A stretch of DNA of 64,000 nucleotides. It comes from Budorcas taxicolor (Eukaryota; Chordata; Mammalia; Artiodactyla; Bovidae). The position numbers and the translations under genes are program-made. The notes under the pieces are model-generated. The model made no database searches. It was not told the DNA's origin and worked only from the letters and a program-made list of their open reading frames with translations. Where the stretch lies: the NCBI RefSeq assembly GCF_023091745.1, contig NC_068920.1, positions 151,681,622 through 151,745,621 on the forward strand, in the 5' to 3' direction. Each line of letters begins with the position of its first letter. Within the stretch, counting starts at the first letter, position 1. Of this stretch, positions 1 through 12,237 are shown piece after piece.

Positions 1-932
1 CCCGCTGACTGATGTGCTAGTCAGCTCCACTCCCCACTGCCCCCAGCTCAGGGTCCCGCGGACATCACGTTTGCCCCATGGCTTACAATGGGGAAGAGAA
101 GAAGAGGAGGCTCAAATGGCACCCCCAGCAGCCACATGAAGTGGCTTTGTGAACTGAGTCATGGTTTCTCTGGCCTCAGTCTCCCCATCCTTGAAACAAG
201 TCCTGTGGACTTAACTTTCCACCACAGTCTTTCTGATTGACCTGGGACCTGGTGAGAAATCAGCCAGAGGGCTGGAAGTCTCATTGCCGAGGGCAGGTTC
301 ACTCAGCCACACCAAACTCATGTTTCTGCAATAGCCCCAGTTTCCTGGAAGTGATGATCACGAGAGAAGACTGCCAACCAAGTCATGTTGAGTCCACAGG
401 TCAACTGACCTGGAAACTTAAGAAACCTCCATGTCAGGCCCCCTTGGCAAACTGGGCCTGCTCTCCCGTTGGGGTGGGGAGTGGTTAAGGCTCAAATGCT
501 TCCCGGAGACGAGGTGCAGCCCTGTCTGGAGGAATCACACCAGTCCTGGGGCTGCAGGTGGGGCCTGGGGCCTGACCCCACTCCCTGCAGACCCAACCTG
601 CCCCAGGTGGGCCTTGCTGAGCTCCCAGGAGCTTCCCACTGTGATCCAGAGAAGGAGCTGAACTAACTGCTGTTCTGCTCCCCACTTGGGGGTCTCAGGG
701 GTCACGGTAATCCAGAGTTCACAGCTACCTGGTGCCCATATTCCCCCAACACAGCCTTACCACCCCATCCAGGATGGAAGAGCTGAGTTCTCTGGAGCTC
801 TGGCTGGAGTCACCTGAGCAGGAAACTGCCAAGCGATTCACAGCCATGGCATCACCAATAACAAGCTGTGAAGCCAAAAGAAACTATTCTAAACTCGAGG
901 TAATAAAACGCAACCTTTGACTTAACCATGCT
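1..932. other. Unique sequence, no gene recognised
   Basis: No recognisable exon, RNA gene or young repeat. Short open frames occur on both strands, but none has a recognisable domain or a convincing splice context. A weak MIR-like stretch (cctcagtctccccatcctt, near 174-192) is too short to call. It may be intergenic or intronic. Confidence 0.5.
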
Positions 933-942
933 AGAGGCAAAA

Positions 943-1192
943 CTCCAGTACTCTTGCCTGGAAAATCCCATGGACGGAGGAGCCTGGTGGGCTGCAGTCC
1001 ATGAGGTCGCTGAGAGTCGGCATGACTGAGCAGCTTCACTTTCACCTTTCTCTTTCATGCATTGGAGAAGGAAATGGCAACCCAGTCCAGTGTTCTTGCC
1101 TGGAGAATCCCAGGGACAGGGGAGCCTGGTGGGCTGCCGTCTATGGGGTCGCACAGAGTCAGATACAACCAAAGCGACTTAGCAGCAGCAGC
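943..1192 (+). mobile_element. BOV-A2 SINE (dimeric), 5'-truncated
   Basis: Two Bov-A monomers in tandem (first from about 943, second from about 1063), joined by a cttcactttcacc linker and ending in an AGC-repeat tail, which is the BOV-A2 structure. A direct repeat AGAGGCAAAA flanks it at 933-942 and 1193-1202, so this is a discrete retrotransposition event. The first monomer lacks its 5' end. The family is restricted to ruminants. Confidence 0.93.
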
Positions 1193-1436
1193 AGAGGCAA
1201 AAACTGATTTGTCTTCTTTTTGTCTCAATTTAAAATGATATTACAAAGTCAGCAAAGAGACAGTCCAAGAGTTTGCAGCCAAAATATAACAGGTGCATCG
1301 GACAGCTGAGTAATACTAATCATTTTTATATTATCTTCACACTTTATTACAATGTTATTTTCTGGACTTTTTCCTACGGAGAGCATTTGTCAGTTTTTGT
1401 TACATGTTCGGATGTCTCCTCCTTTCCTAAATACGG

Positions 1437-1752
1437 CCAGCCTTCCATACCCATGGGTTTCATCCGCAGATTCAACCAACCACGGATCAAAAACACTAAA
1501 AAACAAAAAATTCCAGGAAAGCTTCAAAAAGCAAAACTCGAATTTGCTGCGTGCAGGCAACTATTTACATAGCATTTACACCGTACTAGGTATTCTAAGT
1601 AATCTTGAGGTGATTAAAAGTAAATGGGAAGATGTATGTGGGTTGTATGTAAATACCATACCATGTTATGTAAGGGACTTGAGTGTCCCTGGATTTTGGT
1701 ATCTGCGAGGGTCTCAGAACCAATCCCCAGTGGATACCAAGGGATGGCGGCA
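1437..1752. mobile_element. MER2-like DNA transposon fossil (TcMar-Tigger group)
   Basis: The ends resemble each other in inverted orientation: a left end reading cataccc-atgggtttcatccgcagattcaacc and a right end reading ggtatctgcgagggtc ... ggataccaaggga. The interior includes caactatttacatagcattta. This matches the MER2 pattern as I recall it, a non-autonomous Tigger relative shared by placental mammals. No transposase coding capacity is present. The family name is from memory. Confidence 0.75.
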
Positions 1753-1854
1753 TTTACTTCCACTTTGCATTCTTTTTCCTAAAGTGAGCCTGGAAATGAA
1801 ATAAGCTTCTGGCCCTGCAACACTTGGATGCCCCTCAACTGAACCAGGCCAGGG

Positions 1855-2055
1855 CCTGGGCTAAACGCTTTACCAGCAGTCTCTCAGGGAAGCCTCATAA
1901 TGACCCCGTTAAGTCACTCTAGTATTATCCTCATTTTATAGACATGAAAATGGAGGCTCAGAAAGGTTAAGTGACTTGCCCAGTGTCACACAGCATAAAG
2001 CAGTGGGGCCAGGATTCAGGTCCAGAAAGCTGGCCTCCAGGCCTCATCCTTTTAT
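1855..2055 (-). mobile_element. MIR SINE (ancient)
   Basis: Reverse complement of the MIR core: attttatagacatgaaaatg, ggctcagaaaggttaagtga and cttgcccagtgtcacacag in order. Divergence fits a mammal-wide element over 100 million years old. Confidence 0.85.
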
Positions 2056-2163
2056 CTCTTTTGTCCTCAGCAGACATGCAGGCTTACCCACAGATGCAGC
2101 AGCCAGGTCTCTTAGCCACATCCTTTCGTTTTCCCTTTCATGGTTGCATGAGTGGGTACATGC

Positions 2164-2380
2164 ATGCTAAGTTGCTTCAGTGTCCAACTCTTGTGACCTT
2201 ATAGACTGTAGCCCACCAGGTTCTTCTGTCCATGGGATTCTCCAGACAAGAATACTGGAGCGGGAAGCTGTGCCCTCCTCCATGGGATCTTCCTGACCCA
2301 GGAAGATGGCTCCTGCCTCTCTTACGTTTCCTGCATTGGCAGGTGGGTTCTTCACCACTAATACCACCTGGGAAGCCTGC
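2164..2380 (-). mobile_element. Bov-tA SINE
   Basis: Reads in reverse: the Bov-A body (cttcagtgtccaactc ... gggattctccagacaag) followed by the tRNA-derived head (ttccaccaccaatacc-like region ending ccacctgggaagcc). It is moderately diverged with no clear target duplication. Confidence 0.88.
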
Positions 2381-4735
2381 CTTTCACAGTTATCACTAAG
2401 CAACTGGCCCAAAACTAGCCCATCACAGGCTTCCTTGGACCAGCTGGTGCGCCTAGTCGGTTTAATGCCCCTGTCACCTCCAGGTGCCTCCTGTGTACCT
2501 GGCATTTGAGCCTTCCTTACTCACTCCATCCTGTTCATCCCTCATCCTGGTCAGCACAGCAGCTTTATAGCTGAGGAAACTGAGATTATAGCCTTTCACA
2601 AAGGCTGAGATCGCTGGGCTTACCCTCAAGGGGGTGATGGGGGGATGCTGTGTTTGAAAAGCAGACCCTCTGCCCTCCTGGCCCAGCTCCTGGCAGGGAG
2701 GTGGTGCTGGGGGTGAGGACAGAGTTCTGCTTTTACTCTAAAATCTCTCTGAACTGGTGGGCATTAGGGAGAGATGCTCCGTGTTAGAAGAAACATGGTA
2801 TAATTTGTGGGGGGAAAAAAAGGCACATGGAAGTCTGTTTCCAGTTATGTTTTTCATTATAAGGGTCAAAGTAAACGCAGACAGAGGAAACTAAGAGACA
2901 AGCCTCAGACTAAATATACGACTAGCTGTTGCTCCAGTCACCACAGGCGGAACAACCTGTTTTTGCAGGGATTCTCACAATGCCCTTTCTAGAATCCCCT
3001 TCAGGAAATCTGAAGCCTGGGTCCAGCCAGCTTTTCCTTGCTGCCTGACCCAGGAATCATTGTGCAAGAGTTTTCCCAGGAGAAATAAGGCGAAGTAAAT
3101 GAAGGGTCAGTGCTGCCCCGAGAGGGCTCTGCATGCACCCACAGGGCAAGCCCTCCTACCCCTGCATTGGCACTTTGAGTCCCAGAAAAACCCCAGGCTG
3201 CAGCCCCACCCTGTGAGGTCCTGCCAGGGGCAGCAAACTCCAGCAGAGCTTCCAGGGACTGAGCCAGGATCCCGCCAGCACCCACTTCTAGATCCAACGC
3301 CGGGAGAGGAGGACTTTGTTGTCTTCCAGAACGACTGGAGGATTCCAGCAAGAAGTCAGGGGGAGAGCAGGGCTCCTCCCCTGGGAGTGTCCACGCTGCA
3401 GCCGGCTCACCATACCCCCAGGGACCCCAACCCAGCAGAGGTAGACCATTCCACCGTGTCACATACCTCATTGTCCGCTTCTCTCCTCCCAGAGTAAAAG
3501 GCAAAAGTACCAAGTTCTATTGAGCTCCGTTTTGCAGAAGGAGGCAGGGCTGGGAGGAAGCGAAGGTGCAGCGTTCTGACTCCTGTCAAAAGAATAAGCA
3601 GCTGTTTCAGGAAGAGGGGTGGGCGGATCCTGTAGCCGTCAGGGGCTTTGTTCCTTGCTGATCCTGGGAAGTGGGCTGTTTATCAGGCCTGTTGACTCAG
3701 AGCTGCATGCCAAAGGCAGAGACGTTCCTCTCTCGGTGCCCAGGAAGGGCCCAGCCTCCCTCACCAAGCGAAACTACAGGTCCAAACTCGGCCTGGCGTT
3801 GGAGGAAGGAAAGCCACCACCCTCAGGACAGACAGCAGCGTCACCCACTCCTGGGCGAAAACAAGAACCATTCTGAACCCAAACAACCCAAGTGACAACC
3901 ACCAGGAACAGCTGGTGGAGAACTAAAAAAGAAAAAAAAACAAAAATGCAGAGGGGTGGCTGAAGGAGTCCTCAAGACTCCTAGCTGAAAGGCCACCCAA
4001 ACGCCCCTCCACATGGAGCCTCTCCCCCACATCCTGTAAGCTTTCCGTTTGTCTGAACACTATTTTAATAGAAACTACTGAGATCTCCCGCATCATGAGC
4101 TGAGCTTTAGGAACTTTAAAAAGGTCACTGAGGCCCAGCCCTGCTCTTTGACTGAATAATGCTTAACCCTTCCAACACCCCCCTCCTGATCCCGAAATAG
4201 AATTATCCAAATGGAAGGGACCTCACAGCGGTCCTTTCAACAATTTTCAAATGTTGCATAGCTAAAGCTTTTTTATTTTTAAGAAAAACAAAACAATAAT
4301 CACATGTTGTCATTCTCAAAATCCTACTATGTAAAACAGGACACAGGAGGCTTTGGCTGATGCAGAGAAATGAAGCTTAAAACCCTCCTACCCATCCCTT
4401 CCAAGTGGACTCAGATACCTCCTTGGGAGTACAGACTGGGAATCCAGACAGACTATGGAAAGGGGAACAAAACCCGACAGAGGCCAAGGACTACCCACCC
4501 CAGCCTCCAACGCAGGCCTGCCTAATTCAGCCTCTTCCTCCTGTTTTCCAGAGGAAATTTCAAGAGGTGTGACAAGAGCTAGCCCACCACAGTCTGCAGG
4601 TCTAGAAGTCCTGCTTAACTACTTGTTTAAATCCTTCCTGCTGGCATCTACTACAACCAAGCCAACCACCTCTTACGAGCCTATCATTCCACCCCAAGTT
4701 CGTACCCTCAAAGAAAGTGCACATCAGCTCACCCC
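2381..4735. other. Repeat-poor sequence, no gene recognised
   Basis: Mixed GC content. Frames on the minus strand over 3001-3513 and the plus strand over 3099-3497 lie opposite each other in GC-rich DNA, lack any recognisable domain and look fortuitous. A faint MIR-like motif (gctgaggaaactgagatta) sits near 2571-2589. Short A-rich runs occur at 2813-2821 and 3927-3940. Confidence 0.5.
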
Positions 4736-4739
4736 GAGA

Positions 4740-5138
4740 CGTGGACTAGAACATTCAGAGCGCGTGGAAAACTGGAAACGACCCCACTGCCCACTATCGG
4801 ACAGATCAGGTGTGACCAAGTGTGGGCGTCCATGTACATCAGGGAGAAGGAACATGCTGCAGCCACTGACATCACCAGGATGCAGCTCCCACACACACAG
4901 CACTGAGTGAAAGAAGCTCTGGACGGATTCCATTTGTTTACCATTCAGAGGTGAAATCAAGCCTTGGTGCTAAAAGTCAGAGCCGGGGTGGGCGAGACTA
5001 GGAAGGGGCCCCGAGGGAGTTCCCAGGGGGTTGGTCAAGTCATTTCTTGAGCCAGGTAGTGGTAACACAGGTGTGTGTCCACTTTGTGAAATTCAACACA
5101 AACGTGCCTTTTCTGTGTATATATGAAGAGCAAATATG
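4740..5138 (+). mobile_element. Old LINE-1 (L1M-type) 3' end
   Basis: Ordered but heavily diverged landmarks of the mammalian L1M 3' region: gagtgaaagaagct, gattccatttgtttacc, a G-rich stretch, gccaggtagtggtaacacag, gtgtccactttgtgaaattc, and gccttttctgtgtatatatg. No coding capacity remains; an ancient 5'-truncated insertion. Confidence 0.65.
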
Positions 5139-6351
5139 AACAGAAACCTTCCTGCTGGAAACTGCCTTCGCTTGGGCGTTCTGGCTTCCCCTGACTCTGG
5201 CTCGCAGGACATAGGGTCCTGGGTAGACCTGCAGTTTCCTTCTCTGGGGTTCAACACCCCAATTCTGAGCACCATGGAGCACCTCTCTACAGGCTCAGAG
5301 AAAGTTTGCGGTTGTAAATGATTCAGGCATCTGGACCGTGGTCAGTGGACAAAGGAAAGGGGGACAGCGTTTAGAGGCTAAGGAGCTGGGCCAAGACAGA
5401 TCAGTTCTTCCGGCAAGCAGCCCCCGATCACACGGTCTCCCCTTTTACTGTTTACAAAACAGCCTCTCCCTTTATCTCGGTGGGTCCTCAGGCTCACCCA
5501 CCCCGTGGTCAGGAAAGGCAGAGAGGCTCTGAGACCTCCGTGACTTACTCAAGGTAACCAGCTGGTGGGTCTTTGCTGCCCTTCCTCCTGAGCTGCCTCC
5601 GGGAGGACTCTCTCCAGGTTATGGAATCAGAGTCTCCAGGTGGGTTATCTACAGAGCATATAAAACTGGAAGGCAGAAGATTCATCTTCCAGGAGATCCA
5701 ACAGGATCTTTCTTTTTCCCTAAAGCAACCTGAGGCTAAGGACTCTCGAAACAATGGAACGCATACCTGTGGTCATTCTTTAATTGGGAGGCAGGAAACT
5801 AGAGCAAGTAAGCCTCAGGCCATGTCGCTCCACTGATCAAAGGAGGCCAGAGGCTGTCCAGGTAAGAGCCTGGAACCATTCCCAGCCAGGCTGACTAATC
5901 TCATCACTCAGTAAATCACTAAGGCCCCTTCCAACCCTGATAGTCCAGGGCCTGTCAGATGACAGCCAGCATTGAGTGACTGTCTCTCGGCCACACCCCG
6001 AGTCAAAGGATCACAGGGGCTCAAAGCTGCGGCCAATGTAAATAGGTGCAGCCCAGGCGTGAGGTGCCCTAGCTTCACATCCCAGACCCCTTTCAGCTGG
6101 GAAACACGAAAGTCCAGATCCCCACCCTGCTTACCTCTGTGGGAGCACGAGGATTAAGTGTTCCCGGGAAAGCTTGCTATAGACACAAAGGGCACAAGCT
6201 ATTGCTATTTGTTTAACCCTAAATGTGTTCCGGGCAGTTATAAAAGACATTCTTGGTGATGCTTGTGACTGATGGAACAATCTGGTTGGTTTCCTCTTCT
6301 GTGTGTTGGAGATAATCACAGTCCCCACTTCTCAAGGTGGGCGAGGCGCTT
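5139..6351. other. Unique sequence, no gene recognised
   Basis: No identifiable repeat, exon or RNA gene. Short frames of 60-90 codons occur in both directions without recognisable motifs. Confidence 0.5.
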
Positions 6352-6570
6352 CCAGCGTGGTGGTTCTGAATGTGGACTCTGGGTCCAGGCTGCCTGGGTT
6401 TGAGTCCCCCTGTATGCTGTGCAATCCTGGGCAATTTACTTAACTTCTGTGTTTCTACAGCTGTAAGATAGGGATAATAGCAGTTGGGTGGTAGCCGGCA
6501 CATATAAAGGTAGAGACGTGCATATTACCCATTATTGCAAGAATTAAGGAACTACTCCTTGGAAAGCGCT
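6352..6570 (+). mobile_element. MIR SINE
   Basis: Nearly full-length direct MIR: gtggttctgaatgtggactctg, gcctgggtttgagtcccc, ttacttaacttctgtgtttc, gtaagatagggataatagca, with the decayed 3' part reaching about 6570. Confidence 0.85.
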
Positions 6571-7814
6571 TGAGGTTCTCAACCGCCCACAGACTCTAGT
6601 GTTCAATTAATCCAAGGTTGCTGCTCCCACAGCTTTACATCAGATAAAAATGTTGACCAAGTAGCCCGGCGGGTGGGAGAAAGGTAGGGGAGGAGAGGTT
6701 CTGGCCCAATGTCCCATTATCATCAAGTATTGCCATACACCTGTGAGCATCAGCGCTGAAATGGTCCTGGCGGAAGCCCACACAATAAATAACTGCAATC
6801 AGGAGGGTTTGTACCTGCAAGTCTACTTCCTTGAGAAGAGCTGGCAAAAATGAAATCACGATGACTCTTTCCAAGCAACACCAAGCCAACCTTCTTGAGA
6901 TCTGCCTCCATCCCACCTAACTCCAGGACAGATGCCACTGAAGCCATGCTAGAGCCCGCCCTCTTCCTCTACAAGCTTCCATCATGAGCCTCAGCCTTCT
7001 CCCCTGGCACCAGGAAGTCCTTCTGTGAAGCTAACCTCAGTTCTTCATGCTGTAGGTCAGACGCTTTCTAGAGAAGGGAGATGCTGGCTTTGTTGACAGC
7101 TTGGAAGATGGGAGGAGCTCCCACCGAGGGGCAAGGTCCAGGTACTGATGGCAGCCTGGGTTTGAGCTGCCGACAAAGAGGAAATCCCCTCCCCCTCCAC
7201 CCTCCCTCAGTTCTCACCGCTTCCTCAGGCTGATGACCCCAGAGGGAAGTGAAAAAGCAACACCTGATCATTCTTATCACAATCTGGCAATGGGTGCGAG
7301 GGGGTGCCCTCCCCCCGACCCCCCTAGAAATTCTCATCCCTCCCTGAGCAGAGAGTCTTGAAGCCAAGTAGGACAGCACCATTCCTCAGAGCCGAACCGC
7401 TTCCTGAACAGGTGAAGACTTCAGCAGCCCTCAAGGTCAAAAAGTCACGCCCTGTTTAGAGCTCATGGTAGAGCTCTACAAATACCCAGATAGCTTTCAC
7501 ACAACCCTAGAGGAAAGTAGGGTAAAGATCACAGTCCCAAGTTGTAAGGAAGGAAACTAAAGTAAAATAAGAATCTCACAGAATTGTGTGGTCTGAGTCA
7601 TCAACCCTGAAATGGAAGACAAGCTTGAGGTTTTTCCATAATTTCATCGCACCTCAAATTCTTATATCCCTGGTGGTGGTGAAGCCAGACCAAGCTGGGG
7701 ATGTTAATGGATCCCCATTAGAATGAGGCAGAGGCTGTGAACCTAATATCACTGGAACCCAAGAGCTATTGGGGTGCAGGGGTGGCTTGTCTTCCATCTT
7801 GGTCTCTTCTGGGT
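6571..7814. other. Unique sequence, no gene recognised
   Basis: No exon or repeat I can name. The minus-strand frame at 7068-7382 lacks family motifs. A possible old repeat remnant near 7480-7570 is below what can be called by eye. Confidence 0.45.
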
Positions 7815-7908
7815 TTTCCCAGTACCTGGATCAGCACCTGGTACCTATCACCCAGTACCTGGCACCTATTAGAGGCTCAATAGATATTTGCTGAATGAAT
7901 GCTGAGTG
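7815..7908 (+). mobile_element. L2 LINE 3' terminus
   Basis: Contains cagtacctggcacctattag followed by aggctcaatagatatttgctgaatgaatg, the characteristic L2 3' terminal pattern. It is about 90 bp, heavily 5'-truncated. Confidence 0.6.
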
Positions 7909-8037
7909 GAAGCCAGGGTGACGGAAGTGTGTGACTTTGACTGGGTAGAATGCAATAGGAAACAATGGGGTCTGCAGAAAACTGGGGAACTTCTGCCCTA
8001 ATCAGATCAAAATCAAATTTTCAAAATAGAGAAAAAA

Positions 8038-8171
8038 TAATGGGACTTCCCTGGTGCTCCAGGGGTTAGAACTCCATACTTCCACTGCAGGGGGCCTGGG
8101 TCCAACGCCTGGCTGGGGAACTAAGCTCCTGCAAGCTGCCGAGTGTGGCCAAAAATAAAAAATAAATAAAA
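8038..8171 (+). mobile_element. CHR-type tRNA-Glu SINE
   Basis: Begins with tgggacttccctggtgctcc, contains a degenerate tRNA B-box region (gggtccaacgcctgg), and ends in gtggccaaaaataaa plus an AAAT-rich tail. AGAGAAAAAA repeats flank it at 8028-8037 and 8172-8181. The family is shared by ruminants, whales and hippos. Confidence 0.88.
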
Positions 8172-8181
8172 AGAGAAAAAA

Positions 8182-9488
8182 CAAACCCTGCATCTAAACA
8201 GAACTTCTGATTCCGGAATGTGATGTATTGGCCATGAGGACTCCTTTTTTAAGGAAAATCATTTTGTACCAGAAGCTAAAAGTACTGCTTGAACCCTTTC
8301 TCTGCCATCACCAGACTGTGTGACATAGACGTGTCCAGCTTCCTTCTCTGTGCCTCTGTTTTCTCATCTGTGGAGTACAGGTCCTCCCAGTCCAACTCTG
8401 CCTTGCCTGGGCCTGAGTCTGGGGTACAGCTCTGAATTGGGCTCCTATAGAAATCTGACTGGGGCAATCTCAGAAGGCTTCATCGAGGAGGTGATGTGAC
8501 TGGCCCTTTTCAGATGGACATCTCCTGCCTCCTAGGGACGTGGTGAGTCAACATGAACAGGCTCTTTCTTGTGCATTCCTCTCTTTCTTGTCACTAAAGA
8601 GAGGCTGGAAAACTAAGCTGCGGGGGGAGGCAGGCAGCCCAACCCTTCAGGATGTGTAAATCCTCTTCTGCTCAAGACCTGTTCTCCCAGGGTCCTGGGG
8701 TCATCTTATGAAAGACTAGCTCCGGCTTTTGGAGGAGGTGGGGGCTGAGGGGAAGGTGGCTAGGATGCCAGAGGATTGCTAGCCCACTCAGGAGCCCCAC
8801 TGAACCCTCCCAAGGTGAGGGCCCAAACAAACCAGTGAAAGAAAAAACAGAGCACAGTTCTGGCCCTGAAACAGAGAAGAGAGAAAAGCAGAAGTGGGGG
8901 AAATAGCTTTTGAGAGAGGAGACTCGGAATCTGGTAGGGCCCCAGAGAAGTCTCTCCCACCCTGGCTCACTGCAAGGCCAGGTGAGAACTAAAGCAGTCA
9001 TGAAGATAAGGAGGATGCTCAGGCCCGCCCCTACCCAGCCCCACCCTGGAAACATTTCTTTCCCAAGAGCTTGTGCAAGGGGGTGGTTTGCAGTGAAGAG
9101 AGTTTTTTAAAAACTGAGGTCAATACCAATAATACAAGCAGAGAAAAGAAAGCCCAGGAAAGTGCTTTATAAATCCAGTGACATGGTTCCACAGGCCATG
9201 TGGCCCCAGGCACATTCTTTGTCCCTATCGGGGCCTCACACCCTGTGTGGGCGCTGACAAAGCTGAGGCTGAACTTTCCCAGGATCCTGTGGCTCCTTGG
9301 CGGGGACCCACGTGGGCTTGGTGGCTGTGGAAGGCCTGTTCTCACTTGCTCTGCAAAGCTGGCTGATGAACGCGCAGCCTTCAGAGCAGAGAGCTCAATG
9401 CCACCTCCTCTGAGATCCACTTCCTGGCCAAGGCTGACTCTCTCTCCTGAATTCCCTCTGCCCTTGTATGGCCTGCTTGGAGCAGGTT
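8182..9488. other. Unique sequence, no gene recognised
   Basis: Opposed open frames at 8672-9055 (minus), 9031-9420 (minus) and 9200-9517 (plus) have no recognisable domain. The longest minus-strand stretches are leucine/serine-rich, as expected from purine-rich genomic DNA. No splice-bounded exon was identified. Confidence 0.45.
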
Positions 9489-9516
9489 GGTGTGTGTGTG
9501 TGTGTGTGTGTGTGTG
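9489..9516. repeat. (TG)n microsatellite
   Basis: Fourteen uninterrupted TG units. Perfect dinucleotide runs of this length are usually length-polymorphic. Confidence 0.97.
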
Positions 9517-9660
9517 ATCTTACCTTCCATGTGCAAGTTCTCAAGGGCAGCAGGGAGCTCTGCTTTGACCCAAGGTCCCTGCTGGTCCTCGCACAGGGTC
9601 TGGTACAGAGGAGGGCCTGACGATGGGTGGGCTCATGGACAGATAGACAGATGGTCAGCA

Positions 9661-10486
9661 TACAAGCTTCCTAGGGCTTCCGTAAGACCATACCACAGAC
9701 CGCGTGGGTTAACACAACAGAAGTTTATTCTCTCACAGTTTTAGAGGCCAGAAGTCCAAAGTCAAGGTGTCGGCAGAGTTGGTTCTTTCTGAAGGTTATG
9801 AGGGAGAATCCATCATGCCTAACTCGCAGCTTCTGGTAGCAGTCACTGGCATTTCTTGTGTCTTGTTGTTCAGCTGCTAAGTCGTGTCCAACTCTTTGTG
9901 ACTGTAGCACACCAGGCTCTTCTGTCCTCCACTGTCTCCCAGAGTTTGCTCAAATTCATGTCCACTGAGTCGGTGATGCTATCTAATCTCATCTCATCCT
10001 CTGTCACCCCTTCTCCTATTGCACTTCAGTCTTTCCCAGCATCAGGGTCTTTTCCAGTGAATCAGCTTTTCACATCAGGTGGCAAAGATACGGAGCTTCA
10101 GCTTCAGCAACAATCCTTCCAATGAATATTTGGGGCTGATTTCCTTTAGGACTGACTGGTTGGATCTCCTTGCAGTCCATGGGACTCTCGAGAGTCTTCT
10201 ACAGCGCCGCCGTTTGAAAGCATCCTGGTGTCTACGCTGTGTCCATTCCTGCATGGTTATGGAGCCACAGAGTGTTCTTCACGTGCGTCTGCGTCGTGTC
10301 CAAGTTTCCTTCTTCTTATAAGGGCACTGGTCATTGGATTGGAGCCCACCCAAATCCAGGATGACCTCATCTGAATTTGAGTCATCTACAAAGAATCTGT
10401 TTCCAAAAAAAACTCATAGCCATAGGCACTTGGGGTTAGGACTTGAACACATCTTTTTGGAAGACTCGACTCTATCCACTAGAGAC
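9661..10486 (-). mobile_element. MLT1-type LTR (ERVL-MaLR), split by BovB
   Basis: Minus-strand MLT1 landmarks on both sides of a BovB insertion: left part with accacagaccgcgtgggtta, acagaagtttattctctcac and ggccagaagtccaaagtcaa (9661-9864); right part with cttataagggcactggtcat, gagcccacccaaatccagga and ggggttaggacttgaacac (10226-10486). Both parts together make one LTR. An ancient solo LTR with no internal retroviral genes. Confidence 0.8.
9865..10225 (-). mobile_element. BovB LINE (RTE class) 3' fragment inside MLT1
   Basis: Reverse complement of the BovB 3' end: ttcagctgctaagtcgtgtc, agagtttgctcaaattcatg, agcatcagggtcttttccag, ggttggatctccttgcagtc. It encodes only the degenerate C-terminus of ORF2. 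Its position inside the MLT1 LTR makes it the younger element. Confidence 0.92.
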
Positions 10487-11759
10487 AGTTACCTAAATAG
10501 TTATTGGTTGGGAGCCTGTAAACACTAGCAGAACCACCCTTGGAGGCGGAAACCCCCGTACATAATTACAGAGTTGAAAGCAACAGTTGGAGGTGGGCGG
10601 GGAGGTGGAGGTGGTCTTTAGAAAGAGGAAAGTAGACAGAATCCTTAGAGCATCTCTGTTTGAACAGGATTGTAGGAAGAAGAGAAATGCCACCCTGGGA
10701 CAGGCTCTGTGGGATGCCCCAGAAAGATGCTACAGGCCTGTCAGTATTCAGCTCTAGGCATCACTGAGATGTGAGTGGATAAGATCACCTTGCGAGGGGA
10801 AGGATGTGAAAGAAGAGCTTCCCGGGGCAGCTGGCATCAAGAACACATGGATGCTTGGAGCTGGGCACCGAATTGCAGTGGCTCAAGGAATGAACCTCAG
10901 GTGAGGGAGTGATGTCAGTGAGTGCAAGGACCTCTCGCCAGCAGCTTGCCTTGGGAAGGGCTGGAGAGAGGGTCCAATTAGAAGGGCCATGGAGAAAAAG
11001 GGAAATACTCATGAGTACACTGCTGACCCTGAAAAACTCGTGATGAGACAGAGACAAGGGGAGAAGGGTTGGAAGATTCATAGGAGGGAAAGGACGGGTA
11101 CCAAAGATCAGCTCTGCAAGGAGGATGCGGGACTGTAGGGCACACGGGGGCACCAAGGCAGGCAGAAGGTGCTTCCCCTGTGCAAAAAGTGCAGAAACAG
11201 AATGGGTGGGCTGGTGATCCGGTGCAGGGGGTTGGGGGGGAGTGGGCGGCAAAGTGGGAAGTTGAGAAGCCCCAATCCAGAATAGCTGAAGTGTGGAGGA
11301 TGAAGGAGGCAGAATGGGGGTGGGGTGGGGGCAGAGAAGCTGGAGGGCCGAGCTGAATCTCATCACCACCAGCCTCCAACCTGAGGAACCTGCATTTCCT
11401 CCTGAAGGTACTAGGGAATCCTTGAATGCTGTTAGGCAAACAGAGCTACAACGGTTCACTTTTTAGAAGACTTTTTCGGCTGAAGGATGAGGGTCAGTGG
11501 GAGAAGTTAAATCTCCAGGCGGGGAGCTCAGGCAGGAGGTGGCTGGCCAATGTCCAGGGGGAATGTGGAGACCTAATGCCACGGGGAGAGCTGGGAGATG
11601 AGAAAGAAGCGGCATCTTGAGACCTTGGGTTATAAGAACTGAATTCTCTTTCAAAATTTGTTTCAATGTCACGTTCTTGGAGCGACGAGATGGTCCTGCA
11701 TTTTAGATTACTTTCCCTTTGTAGGTAACTTATTTTTCCTTTAAATTTCTTTCTTCCTT
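10487..11759. other. Unique, purine-rich sequence; no gene recognised
   Basis: The plus strand is strongly purine-biased over 10,780-11,430, which opens a long minus-strand frame (10,785-11,459, about 224 codons, proline/serine/leucine-rich). A second, overlapping minus frame (10,978-11,439) supports composition rather than coding as the cause. No named repeat was detected. Confidence 0.45.
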
Positions 11760-11950
11760 GACCAGAACGTCAACTCTACTGGCAGATACATCTGTATGTT
11801 TTATACCAATAAGGAACTGTCTATTATAGCACCTGGCACTCAGTACAACTTTGTAGGCTGAAACAAAGGCATGCCTTTGAAACCAGGCATGCCTGGTATA
11901 GGGCTTGGCCCCTAAGTGTTCAATACATATTAACTATGGTAATAATAATA
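11760..11950 (+). mobile_element. L2/MIR-like 3' ends (tentative)
   Basis: tatagcacctggcactcagtac (11,825-11,846), then a second decayed copy, ggcttggcccctaagtgttca followed by atacatattaactatggtaa. Both resemble ancient LINE/SINE 3' termini. They are short and diverged, so the family is uncertain. Confidence 0.4.
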
Positions 11951-11956
11951 AGAATG

Positions 11957-12170
11957 TGTGTATATGTTAGTCACTCGGTCTTGTCAGATGCTTTGCGACC
12001 CTATGGACTGTAGCCCACAAACCTCCTCTGCCCATGGAATTCTGTAGACAAGAATACTAGAGTGAGTTGCCATGCCTTTCTCCAGGGGATCTTCCCAAAC
12101 CAAGGGATAGAACCTGGGTCTCCTGCACTGCAGGCAGATTCTTTACTGTCTGAGCCACCAGGGAAGCCCC
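11957..12170 (-). mobile_element. Bov-tA SINE
   Basis: Reverse Bov-tA: body (tatggactgtagcccacaaa ... caagaatactagagtgagtt) and tRNA-derived head ending gagccaccagggaagcccc. An imperfect flanking repeat (taataagaat / taacaagaat) suggests the target duplication. Confidence 0.92.
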
Positions 12171-12237
12171 AGTAACAAGAATAACAGTGAGCCATGGGAT
12201 GAAGGGAGTGAGACGAGTCTAGTTCAGTGTGACTCAG

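Noticed and set aside
3001..3513. 170-codon minus-strand open frame
   Set aside because: Overlaps an equally long plus-strand frame, no recognisable domain, no exon boundaries.
10785..11459. 224-codon minus-strand open frame
   Set aside because: The plus strand is purine-biased, which opens pyrimidine-rich frames on the other strand; a second overlapping frame exists and there is no domain, signal peptide or splice site support.
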